Assembly (NCBI GenBank): GCA_034698045.1
Contig: JAQGAU010001005.1
Span: 1-22,095 of the forward strand
DNA from: Paramacrobiotus richtersi
Lineage: Eukaryota; Tardigrada; Eutardigrada; Parachela; Macrobiotidae
Length of the DNA stretch: 22,095 bases
Direction of reading: 5' to 3'
Below, in pieces: positions 11,141-20,417 of this stretch (position 1 is the stretch's first letter; each line of letters begins with the position of its first letter). Made by a program: the position numbers and the translations under genes. Under the pieces are notes generated by a model. That model was not told the DNA's origin and did no database searches. It saw only the letters and a list, made by a program, of their open reading frames with translations.

Positions 11141-12154
11141 AATGTCAGAAATTGCTATTATGTCAGTTTTACTGCGACCTTTCTGGTCTTTGTCATCAGT
11201 CTTCAGTCAGATTCAGTATTGTTAGTACTTATCTGTGATTCGAACACGAATGCGTGCGTGAAAGTTGTTCAGAGACTACTGGAAATGAACTGTGGCAGCG
11301 CGGTTTTTGCGCGAGATTTGACGTATTATTATTATTGTGTTACGCGTCCGTAAGGCCAACATAATTGCCAAGCACGTGCATGACGAAATCTTTCCGTTAC
11401 CGACTGCTACTTTTACTTACGCCGCTAACAAAAACAAACAGAATGGAGCTATTGGAGGTAACGTAAAACGTTAAACCATGGCGTGCAGTCCAGTCTGCAA
11501 GCACAGTCGCATGCGCCATGGTGGGCTTTTTGGTACATTGGCGGAACATCTGCAGCGTTTCCCTTGCCAAAGCTTTACGCACATCCTGCTAACCATAACG
11601 CGGCGCGAAACACAATTGTTTTTATGTTCAGCGTGTGACTCAAAGCGTGGTTACACTTGTACATAACTCCGATTGTCCACATTCTGATAACGACAGGAAG
11701 TTCAGAAGCAAAATCTCCGCTGCTAATCGCATTCCTCATTAGAAGGCATACTTTATAAACTGCAAACGATGACATGCACAACTGAACAAACCGAGTCACT
11801 TGTTGACGGTAAAATCTAAGCGAATCTGACCGTTACATTACTTACATACCACATCTGTATACATTTTTTTCCCTGATATGAAGTGATGTGGTCAACCAAT
11901 AAGAACTGACTGCATGAGTTCTGGAACGCATACATCCGCTGACTATACTGTTAGTTTACAGTCCTTGTTTCGGTGTTTACGGAAGTCAGCAAGTAAAATC
12001 TTCGAAACATGAGCTACGCGTACAAGTACCAACCCGACTGCTCACTACAACGCCGCCAAACGGAATGTGTACAGTTTTTTGCAAAAAGTATTTATGACTG
12101 ATTTCTTTAGTTGGATGTTGATGTTGTTCCCGTAATGTACTTCTTATTGCTGAA
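11141..12154. other. intergenic between mannosidase relic C and GT17
   Basis: Only short, overlapping frames with no recognisable protein occur. No repeat with another part of the window was seen. The promoter of the GT17 gene should lie at the right end. Confidence 0.4.
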
Positions 12155-14221
12155 ATGCCACGATTGTCGGGGATTTCTCGAACTGTGAGACGATGGTCAC
12201 GAATTGCGAGACGATGGTCAAGACCGCATCGGAGAAAGTACACCTTCACTTTAGGATGCGCTGTGGCCATTTTTTGCGTTTGTTATATATATCACGCTTC
12301 CATTTACCTCTTACTGAAGCGTGACCTGGCGTACATCGCACGCCCGTTGTGGGGTACACCAGACGGGAATTTCACGTTGATCCACGCCAAAGCATATCCA
12401 GTATCGAATGAGGCTGACGCGCGGCGGCGCTGTGAACACAATAAGTGGAGCTACCAGGAAGTGAGTACAGATTGAAATTAATTCGACCAGAATGAGGGTT
12501 TCTTCCTTTCTTTGTGGATAAATTATTCGGCTTTATTTACAAAGTTCATGCCACTAATTCGAATTTGCTTGTCTGGTGTACCATGTACTTGAAGTTGTAC
12601 ATGTAGATGTTGAAATTAGAAGTACCGGTAAAACTTTATTAACTGCAGTACTTCAGCACTTCTACTAACAAGTAAGTGAGTAAATTAAAAACTAAATTAA
12701 ATTAAATAAATTAAATAAAAAAGTAAATGAGTGGAAGTATATATCAGAATAGCAAACTTTTGTGCTTATAAATTATGATAATCCACAGCGATACAAAAGA
12801 TTCTGCATAAGGGTTCGTGTGATACCACGTTCAATACGGAGTTTCGTTGTATCACTTCCGGTTGATCGAGAATACTGATAAACTGAGAGCATTCCATATG
12901 CATTGAGCAATGGTGCGTTTAAAAAAACAAAATTTAACAAGTTTGACAAGGTTTAAAATCCAGGTTTTGAATTGGTAGCAGATTGTTTTAATTTTAATCC
13001 GTCCATCTGCATGTACTTCGACGGAAAAGCCATTTCTGTCACTTACGCGTTAAGCACAAGCATTTGTGACACACCTGCTATGCAAACTTACTGTACGACT
13101 CATTAGTGTAAAATACATTTTCCAACGGTTTACAACGTACGAAGTTTAAAAAAATATAAAATACGCTTTCTTACTGTATGAAGTAGTTGTGCAGTGATAC
13201 TGAGCGTTGTTTATCGGACATCTGTCGCTCATATTTTCCATACCTCTTTCTCTTACAGGTGCATATGCAGCCACGTGTCATCGATGCCGTGATCTTCAGC
13301 AACGAGCTCGATATACTGGAGATCAGGATCCGCGAACTATGGGACGTCGTGGATATATTTGTTATCCTGGAGTCCAACCGGACCTTCTCTGGCCATCCCA
13401 AGCCCAGCTTTTTCCAAACCCACCAAGCACGGTTTCAGTTTGCCAAGGCCAAAATAGTGACCGCTGTGGTCACTACACTTACTCCGTTGCAACCCGGGCA
13501 AAGTCCGTTCGACAACGAAACAGAGATGCGCCGCTGGATGAGCCGTTTTCTGCAGAGTAAACATGTAGGTCTCCGGGAAAATGACCTTCTAATCATTTCC
13601 GATGTGGACGAAATCCCGCGCAAAGCTGTTATATCTCTGCTGAAAACATGTGCCGGATGGCCCAACCCGCTAATGTTGCAAATGACAAACTTTCTCTACT
13701 CTTTTGAGTTTGCAACGTCCAACCATGTATGGCGTGCGAAGGTCAGACGGATCCAATCCGGGGACGTCAATATGTACACCCGGGCGCGGACGTCGAATGA
13801 CCTGCTGGCGGACGCCGGGTGGCATTGCTCGTTTTGTTTCCCGGATATTGAGGACATTATCTTTAAAATGCAAGCCTACTCTCATGTAGATAGAGTCACG
13901 GACCCGAAACTGCTGGATAAGGATGCGATCCAGTACAAGATCTGTAATGGCAAGGACATCTTCGACATGTACCCCGAAGCACACAGTTATCGCGAGTTTT
14001 TTTGGAATCTGGATGGGGCTCACCGAACAAATAGGGATCACGATCTCCCGCAGTGGGTATTGCAGAATCCGGACAAGTTCGCATTTCTACTTCCGGGTGG
14101 CTGCAACCGGACTGGTCAGACTTCTCAAACGATTATGCAGACGAAATCAGTCTGTCTGCCTGTAATTTGTACACTACTATTAATTTCGTTATTTTGTCCA
14201 GTTTTTTTGTTGACCTGTTAA
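12155..14221 (+). CDS. GT17 family N-acetylglucosaminyltransferase (MGAT3-like), two exons
   Basis: Exons 12155-12460 and 13259-14221 join in phase 0 (donor GTGAGT at 12461, acceptor CTCTTACAG ending at 13258), giving 422 residues. It is a type II membrane protein: a basic cytoplasmic tail (residues 1-29), one membrane segment (about 30-54), a short stem, then the GT17 catalytic domain. Diagnostic text: RVIDAVIFSNELDILEIRIR, ELWDVVDIFVILESN, DVDEIP (residues 217-222, the metal/nucleotide-binding DxD) and AGWHCSFCF (about 288-296). Human MGAT3 has the same blocks (HELGDVVDAFVVCESN, DDADEIP, AGWHCSWCF). The family adds bisecting beta-1,4-GlcNAc to the core mannose of N-glycans in the Golgi; that exact activity is inferred. 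No stop or shift occurs in the catalytic domain. The last 35 or so residues after LLPGG are odd: they end in a hydrophobic run, and the +1 frame from about 14107 (PDWSDFSNDYADEI) looks more protein-like, so the C-terminus may be frameshifted or mis-spliced. AATAAA follows at 14369. Confidence 0.9.
12461..13258 (+). other. intron of the GT17 gene
   Basis: Phase-0 intron with a strong donor (GAA|GTGAGT) and a pyrimidine-rich acceptor (CTTTCTCTTACAG). It contains an AT-rich run of repeated TTAAA and AAATAAATT-like text at about 12680-12725. No coding exon is seen inside. Confidence 0.8.
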
Positions 14222-14368
14222 GGTTGCATGGCGTTGATGGCCATGGGTTCATGGGTATGCTAATGTACGAGCTCGTTTCCAGGAACACAGTTGGACTGAA
14301 TTCGAAATGTGTTTGTGAAGTCCGAAATTCAGTGATAAACCATATGCGCCAAAGATGCCCGTTGCATT

Positions 14369-14374
14369 AATAAA
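14369..14374 (+). terminator. polyadenylation signal of the GT17 gene
   Basis: Canonical AATAAA, 148 bases after the GT17 stop codon and on the same strand. Confidence 0.5.
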
Positions 14375-14689
14375 ATTGTATACTCGATCGCGACTTTGCT
14401 AACACAAAGGCATTAAAGATGATCGGCATTTCGGCTGTATTTGGCGTACGTCATACGCTGTGAGACATCGCAAGGCATAAATGCCCTTAAAAAGACGCGA
14501 CAAACACCCTATTCTTTGCCGGTACATGATTAACTAACAGAGTCATAAAGCGAAGAAAAACAAAAGTTGTAGCGAGCGCGCTGCAAAAAAGTTCACACTT
14601 AAAGCAGTCGCTGCAGCTTATTTCAGTACCAACGTACAGAACAGCTAGCAATTACGAACAAAACAACGCCAAAATCATATGAGCTTTTC
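14375..14689. other. spacer between GT17 and relic E
   Basis: No coding text or repeat was recognised. It probably holds the GT17 3' end and the downstream edge of relic E. Confidence 0.35.
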
Positions 14690-15110
14690 AAACAACAAAG
14701 AACTTTTTATGTCGACCGCAACCTTCTTTCCCATCGCATTTTCCGGTACGCTGCACCGTTTTCGCCGCGAGAGCATCGTGCCATCTTGTTGTCTTGAACT
14801 GGAAACCCATGGTTGGTAGGTTGATCACACTCACAGTCCACAGAGATGCCGAATCCATATTCCGACAAATCCGCCCAGCGTTGACAGCATACTTCGAACT
14901 TGGCCCACTACCAGCTGGGACCCCAGAACACCTCATGCAGGAGGTGTTCCGGTGTGCTGGCCGTTCGATCCAGCCGCTATATAAATCTAAGAAGTGGCTT
15001 TGTTGTAGGTACTCAGATGTTACTGTACGTTAGCGTCCACCTGCGGGAATCTTTATTCGAGACAGGAAGGGCACACTTTACATGTCTTTCCAATTTCTAG
15101 TTTGGGAGTT
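14690..15110 (-). pseudogene. copy E: late beta-domain exon
   Basis: Minus-strand frames read SGWIERPAHRNTS, then after a shift and a stop WAKFEVCCQRWADLSEYGFG and a Cys/Asp-rich end. Family members have LQRPTHYNTSWDWARFEV and HRWMDLSEHGFG. Only this copy retains the segment in this window. Confidence 0.72.
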
Positions 15111-15776
15111 GATTGCATACGTGCTAGTGCCGAAATCCAGGAACGTTACCGCCCCAAGAACGATGCCATGAATACGGCTAAATAAATTATCATCCGCTAG
15201 GCCTAGAAACACTTTCTGGTTAAAGCGGGTTTTTGTAACCTTTCAAATAAAGTGTGATTCTCGCACGCATACAACTTTGCCGTAAGGAACTCATTTTCTA
15301 TGGCCATCGTATCGTCGTCATGTTTCTGTATGCTATTGCTGACCGCGCTCAGAATGTCATTCAAGCAGCGAATATCGTTCGTGTACGGAGGAAGACCCGC
15401 GCATGCAGCATGCTTTTCGTTCTTGTAGTAGATTGTGCCGCTGCTGGCGTTGAAAAACGGCGGCTGACTTGGCGAGAGGAAGTTGAGGTTGGATCCACAA
15501 TCTTCGTTCAAGGTGTCAATAAGATTGCCTACAAAGATAAAACGGATTTTTTTAAAACCATTTATTTACTGGGAGGCATAGCACACGTAGTAGATCTACA
15601 TAGACAAAGCAAACAAGCCATACAATTACGAAAACAAAGAAATGCCAAAAAAGCATGCTGTATTGAATCTCAATCAGCTTAACAGTTTAATAAAATGATT
15701 TTATTTCGCTAAATGCGAGAAACATATGACTTATAATTACGAGACACGACATTAGACATAAACAAGGACTTCTGGG

Positions 15777-16145
15777 TTAATTCCTTTTAAAATGCGATCA
15801 GCATCCTCGATAACTTCAGCACTGGATGTTCCGGGCAGCACATCGCGAAACTGTTGCAGAAGCAAGTCCTGCCACTGCTCCGTTCTGTTTTGCGGCTCAA
15901 TGCCGAGAAATGCATAACACACAGCGTCCAGAAACTCCGCATCTCGATACAGGTTCTGTACCATTCGATTGTTCCGTGTCAGGAGTGCCTGCGTCGTTTA
16001 GGTCCCGGTGTGCAGTTCCAGGCATAAGTCTCCACTCCGTACATTGAGATTCTTTTGTTTCCTTTCCAGCCCGGCGAAAAAATCCGAAACCGTTATATCA
16101 AGATAGACCTTTCAGGCACGCCGTCGATATCCTTCATTTTACAAC
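15777..16145 (-). pseudogene. copy E: mannosidase middle-domain exon
   Basis: Across two frames it reads KDIDGVPERSILI, GDLCLELHTGT, a stop, TTQALLTRNNRMVQNLYRDA, then QWQDLLLQQFRDVLPGTSS. MAN2C1 has [20 protein letters not shown] and LLLLNQFHDVVTGS at these places. The last 213 bases remain open (15752-15964). This is the best evidence for the family in this copy. Confidence 0.85.
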
Positions 16146-16489
16146 CTAAAACAAAGCACAAAAGTTTCGAAACCATGCGCATGTCATCTAAATACCGCTT
16201 TAAAGGTAACAACTAAGCAACCTTACGCGATTTTCTATATGTCTAACTCGGACCAGATGTTTACGAAATACATAAAACTTTTCAACTCGTTTCACTTTCC
16301 AAAGCACCGGAAGCAACCGGAAGTGGCAGCTGAAAAAGACTACAGTAATGAACAGCTGCAATCGAATACTACATAAATTCAAAACAACTTTCGAAACCAG
16401 TTCCGCAGTGTTTTCTGATATCTCTCAATCATGGCCTTTGTATAGCCAATACCACCGCATCCATACAACAGCTGCACAGCATGAAGTGG

Positions 16490-17147
16490 TACAGTCTAGT
16501 GGTCTCAAGGTTGAGGTAGGTGAAGAACTCCACCTGATTACGATCACGAAGAGTGCCTCGTTGATGACGGCAATAATATACAGATAGCAAGATGCGGATA
16601 TGCAGATAGCAAGATCTGATACGCCCGACCCACTACGAAGCCATCTGAAGGAGAATGTCCCGCGTGTACAGGCACATGATTCGGATTCTGGTGCATGAGA
16701 TGATGAACAGGGGATAATCTCATACGACAACCTGCGTGGACAATATGCCGACTGTTTCGCTCTGGATGCGATGACGGGCGATATCAAGGTGTCGTCCAAT
16801 GGGGAATCTTCGACCGAGAAGTAATACCGAAGATGTGTTTGACCGCAGAGGCGCGGGACAGTACTGGAAAAGGTCACCGAGTGACTGCTCAGATTCGGAT
16901 TATCCTGGACGATATATATCAACGAAAAAAGACCAGTGTTTTGTCAAGACACTATATTTACAAAGCGACGTTGACTGAGAATCAAATGGCCTTTCTCCGT
17001 CCACATCCACACATCGTGCAGGCCACTGATCAAAACGACACAAGGGCGGATCCCCAAAAGGTCACCTCCATCATTGTCCGGTCTAATTATTCCGACCATT
17101 TTGTCATAGCGGTCACGGGTGAGATCACCGTACACGTGACCCAGTGA
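16490..17147 (+). pseudogene. cadherin-repeat gene fragment, broken
   Basis: Parts of three consecutive cadherin (EC) repeats are readable. First, the end of one repeat (about 16490-16585: KVEVGEELHLITI, then TAIIY). Second, a repeat with HLKENVPRVQAHDSDSG, a stop (TGA near 16697), then YADCFALDAMTGDIKVSSNG, a one-base frame change near 16820, and CLTAEARDSTGKGHRVTAQI ending RIILDDI. Third, the start of a repeat (LTENQ, IVQATDQND, FVIAVTGEITV) ending in a stop at 17145-17147. The pattern of EN, A-x-D-x-DSG, LD-x-x-TG-x-I and T-A-x-D is that of classical calcium-binding cadherin repeats. Cadherins are cell-surface adhesion proteins; this fragment lacks signal peptide, membrane segment and cytoplasmic tail and is dead. 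No related gene is visible elsewhere in the window. Confidence 0.75.
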
Positions 17148-17429
17148 ATGGAATGACCGATTATTCTGTTTGGGAAATGAATTTTTTTAAATTGCAGTTT
17201 TAGGAGTACCAAAACTAAAAATATTACACAAATAAACAGCAAAAATCACAGTAAATAATACTCAAAGGTAGGAAAAGCAATCAGATTCCACTGTGGATGG
17301 ATGTTCTACAGAAATTCTACACCAAACCAATCAAGAATTAGATGTAACACAACCGTCTGAAAATGTACCTCAATCCGCCCAACACTGGCAACCGCCATGC
17401 ATGTTTGTGTAAGGTGATGCAGACATGAA
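17148..17429. other. spacer, nothing recognised
   Basis: AT-rich sequence after the cadherin fragment, without a coding stretch or repeat that I can support. Confidence 0.35.
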
Positions 17430-17560
17430 ACGAGCCTACACTGGTCAAGAAATCTGAGTTTCTCGTCTCTGTAGCTGCTTTTGTTCTTGAAAGCTCCTTA
17501 TTTAGAGATCCAAACGATGAATGTAACCCAACAACAACAGTCACACCAAAATCGAAAAAA
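17430..17560 (-). pseudogene. probable scrap of the CC C-terminal domain
   Basis: On the minus strand a segment centred on TTCAAGAACAAA aligns with the CC2 sequence encoding GTFKNKGNYGWRNWGF: about 30 of 48 bases match without gaps, including the flanking GGA and GATTT ends. Stops occur in the corresponding frame. The match is short, so chance similarity is not excluded, but it lies on the same strand and just downstream of CC2. Confidence 0.38.
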
Positions 17561-18205
17561 CTCCGCCTTATGGCGGCGGATCTCAGATATACCGGAAGTG
17601 ATTGAACAGGCTGTTTCATGCATGGCATGGCTCATTCACTAAATCTTTTGGGTTTACTGTTAGTGCCGGTGAATCACACCTTCGACAAATCCACAAAATG
17701 TGGTTTTCGAAACTGACTCTTCGGAATGTTCTGATTTGTGGACTCTCTGGACGCTTTGTTCAACTGCTACATGGTGCGCTTGACTCTTTTTGACCTTGTA
17801 TGTGTAACTCACAAGAAACTGCGGAAAGTTTTCTGTTGTTATACCAGGTTGAAGAAAGTTGCGGATTGTCTGTGACTAGAAAGAAGCGAATAAATCTTAA
17901 TGTGCGGCAGATTGTCCGGCTTTGCTTGGATTTTGACAGGTAGATGATGCGCACATTATTTATTGCCTGTAAAGACTGTGTCAGGATTCATACACATTTA
18001 CGGCTCAGAACAAAGGTGTTTATAAACAGTAGCGAACTAGATTATATCCACAATGCACGAAATAGGTGTAAGTGAAAATTACAGTAACTGCATAACTTAT
18101 GACGCAGCAAAAATCAAATGTGTGAAGCCGTACTTGCAGAGCAGTAGTAATAATAAACAACTAACACAAGAGACAGAATAAAGCCTGCTTGTTCGCTTCT
18201 TCGCC
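17561..18205. other. 3' flank of CC2
   Basis: No gene was recognised. On the minus strand it holds a possible polyadenylation signal at 17959-17964. Confidence 0.35.
17959..17964 (-). terminator. possible polyadenylation signal of CC2
   Basis: AATAAA on the minus strand, about 240 bases after the CC2 stop codon. The spacing resembles that in CC1. Confidence 0.3.
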
Positions 18206-20417
18206 TTATTCAATCTTGCGAAAGGTCACAAAATCGACTGCATTTCGCGTATACGCTCCTGAAAATCCCCAATTCCGCCATCCGTAATTGCCTTTGTTCT
18301 TGAACGTTCCTTTCTCAAAGGCCCAGACAAAATACGTATCCGATTTGTACTGGAAGCTGTGGAAGAATATAACATTTTGCAGGGCCTGCTCGTACGCGTT
18401 CTCGATGTTAAATACCACGACGTTAGAACGGGGAAAGTGACGGTCAGTCGTACGTAACAGCGTTTGGACGAACGCATCGGCTTGACCTGGTTCACCAACT
18501 GCCGCCGCAATATGCTTGGCAATAATAGTTGATTCCTCATCGACGTCGCGGGCAAAGCTTATGTGGTCATCCAACTTTCTCTGGATGTCATCGATTTCTT
18601 CCCCGAATATACGCACCGTTTCGTTGACCCTCTGCTCATTGCTCTCACATCGCGCAGCTGCTTTGGTGCTTTCAGACGACAGGGCACTACCCATAGAGTT
18701 GATACGTTGGCTCAGCAGTTCTTTTTCCTTTGACCATTCACCGAGAGATAAGGTCATGTTCTTCAGACTGTGCTCCAGCAGCGTTGTCGATCTCTCCGCC
18801 ACGCGTTTACCTTCTTTCAAGATGGTCAGTTCATTCTTCACATTTGCGCCATCTTGTGTAAGCATGTCGTTGCTGATCTTGAGGCCAAGGAGATTTCGGG
18901 AAACTTCCGTCATATCCGTAACGGTTTTGTTCAACACAACTTCCAGTGCAAGTGCCGAATGGATCTGCTGGCTCAGCAGTTCTTTTTCCTTTGACCATTC
19001 ACCGAGAGATAAGGTCAAGTTCTTCAGACCATGCTCGAGGAGCGTTGCCGATCTTTCCGCCAAACGTTTGCCTTCTTTCAAGATGGTCAGTTCTGTCTTC
19101 ACATTTGCGCCATCTTGCATAAGCATGTCGTTGCTGTTCTTGAGAGCAAGGAGATTTCGGGAAACTTCCGTCAAATTCGTAACGGTTTTGTTCAACACAA
19201 CTTCCAGTGCAAGTGCCGAATGGATCTGCTGGCTCAGCAGTTCTTTTTCCTTTGACCATTCACCGAGAGATAAGGTCAAGTTCTTCAGACTGTGCTCGAG
19301 CAGCGTTGCCGATCTTTCCGCCAAGCGTCTGCCTTCTTTCAAGATGGTCAGATCTTTCTTCACATTCGCACCATCTTTCATAAGTATGTCGTTACTGATC
19401 TTGAGGCCAAGGAGATTTCGGGAAAGTTCCATTATATTCGTAACGGTGTTATTCAAACCGCTTCGAGTGCAAGTGCGGAATGGATCTGCTGGCTCAGCAG
19501 TTCTTTTTCTTGTGACCAGTTAGCGAGAGATAAGGTCAAGTTCTTCAGACCATGCTCGAGGAGCGTTGCCGATCTTTCCGCCAAACGTTTGCCTTCTTTC
19601 AAGATGGTCAGTTCATTCTTCACATTTGCGCCATCTTGCGTAAGCATGTCGTTGCTGTTCTTGAGAGCAAGGAGATTTCGGGAAACTTCCGTCAAATTCG
19701 TAACGGTTTGGTTCAACACAACTTCCAGTGCAAGTGCTGAATGGATCTGCTGGCTCAGCAGTTCTTTTTCCTTTGACCACTCACCGAGAGATAAGGTCAT
19801 GTTCTTCAAACTGTGCTCGAGCACCGTTGCCGATCTTTCCGCAAGATGTTTCCCTTCTTTCAAGATGGTCAGTTCATTCTTCACATTTGCGCCATCTTGT
19901 ACAAGCAAGCCGTTGCTGATCTTGAGGCCAAGGAGATGTTGGGAAAGTTCCGTTATATTCGCAACGGTTTTGTTCAACACAACTTCGAGTGCAAGTGCCG
20001 AATGGATCTGCTGGCTCAGCAGTGTATAGTTTTTGGACCATCCATCGACGGCATAAACTGTGCCATTAACAGTGTACTTCAGCATGGCGATCGACTTTTC
20101 TGCGGAACTTTTCCATATCTCCAAGGTAGATAACTTTTGGTGTAAATTGACGTTGTCTTGAAAAAGAATGTTATTGCTGATGTTGAGCGCATCTACTGCC
20201 GCGGAAAGTTGCTTGATATCTTTGATGGTCTCATTCACGGCGATCTCGAGAGCCAGCGTTGTTTCTGGTGAACTTCCAATGTCCTTTTGATGCATTCCAG
20301 CGAATGCCGTATAATCGCTGGTGGAGGTGTGAAGTCTGATAACCAGGTCACCAAGGATGTCACGTGTCCGTAGATCCGTTAAACTCAAGCATGACAGCTT
20401 CTGTGGCGGGCTATGAC
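18206..20417 (-). CDS. CC2: long coiled-coil repeat protein with unnamed C-terminal domain; one-base frameshift
   Basis: This is one large exon, starting at a phase-1 acceptor (ATTATTTTGCAG ending at 20418) and stopping at 18206-18208; about 737 residues if the frame is followed across one defect. Order: a short N-terminal part (HSPPQKLSCLSLTDLRTR), a diverged repeat, five 87-residue helical repeats starting LLSQQIHSALALEVVLN and ending GEWSKEKE, a unique helical stretch, and a C-terminal domain with FVWAFEKGTFKNKG and GWRNWGFSG. The last 170 or so residues are colinear with CC1. Leu/charged spacing suggests an extended coiled coil, and N-X-T sequons (NKT, NLT, NMT) imply passage through the secretory pathway. 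Near 19455-19461 one base is missing relative to the other repeats, placing a TGA at 19453-19455; beyond it the frame is open again to the end. No ATG starts this exon, so an upstream exon must exist. Function unknown. Confidence 0.75.
18709..20012 (-). repeat. five tandem 261-bp (87-residue) coding repeats
   Basis: The plus-strand marker GGCTCAGCAG begins at 18709, 18970, 19231, 19491, 19752 and 20013. The spacings are 261, 261, 260, 261 and 261, so the third interval is one base short. Protein units alternate between two types: units 1, 3, 5 have LLGLKIS and EHSLKN; units 2 and 4 have LLALKNS and EHGLKN. A more diverged unit precedes the array (about 20013-20274). Confidence 0.93.

Larger units (their letters stand above)
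14690..16478 (-). pseudogene. relic copy E of a MAN2C1-like mannosidase, inverted
   Basis: On the minus strand, in family order: tail of the catalytic exon (16478-about 16385, reading LLYGCGGIGYTKAMIERY), middle domain (16145-about 15777), start of the beta domain (15528-about 15205, reading NASSGTIYYKNEKHAACAG), and a later beta-domain exon (about 15110-14690). Acceptors TTTGTTTTAG and CTTTGTAG survive. Stops and frame changes break each part, and everything upstream of the catalytic tail is missing, cut at about 16478 where a cadherin fragment begins. The middle-domain exon is longer than in copy C. The text after IYYK matches copy B and not copies A or C. Confidence 0.82.

Noticed and set aside
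11397-11799. Short frames on both strands upstream of GT17
   Set aside because: They overlap on opposite strands, have no recognisable motif and no repeat elsewhere in the window.
12680-12725. AT-rich TTAAA-type run as an origin or microsatellite of interest
   Set aside because: It is short, irregular low-complexity intron sequence.
3398-16478. Mannosidase copies as processed (RNA-derived) pseudogenes
   Set aside because: Introns and splice acceptors are retained and shared between copies, and no poly-A tract ends them.
18516-20029. Long plus-strand open frames (335 and 245 codons) across the repeat array
   Set aside because: They are antisense to the CC2 repeats and stay open only because one 87-codon unit without antisense stops is repeated five times. 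They have no recognisable domain, and the minus-strand frame has the paralogue CC1.
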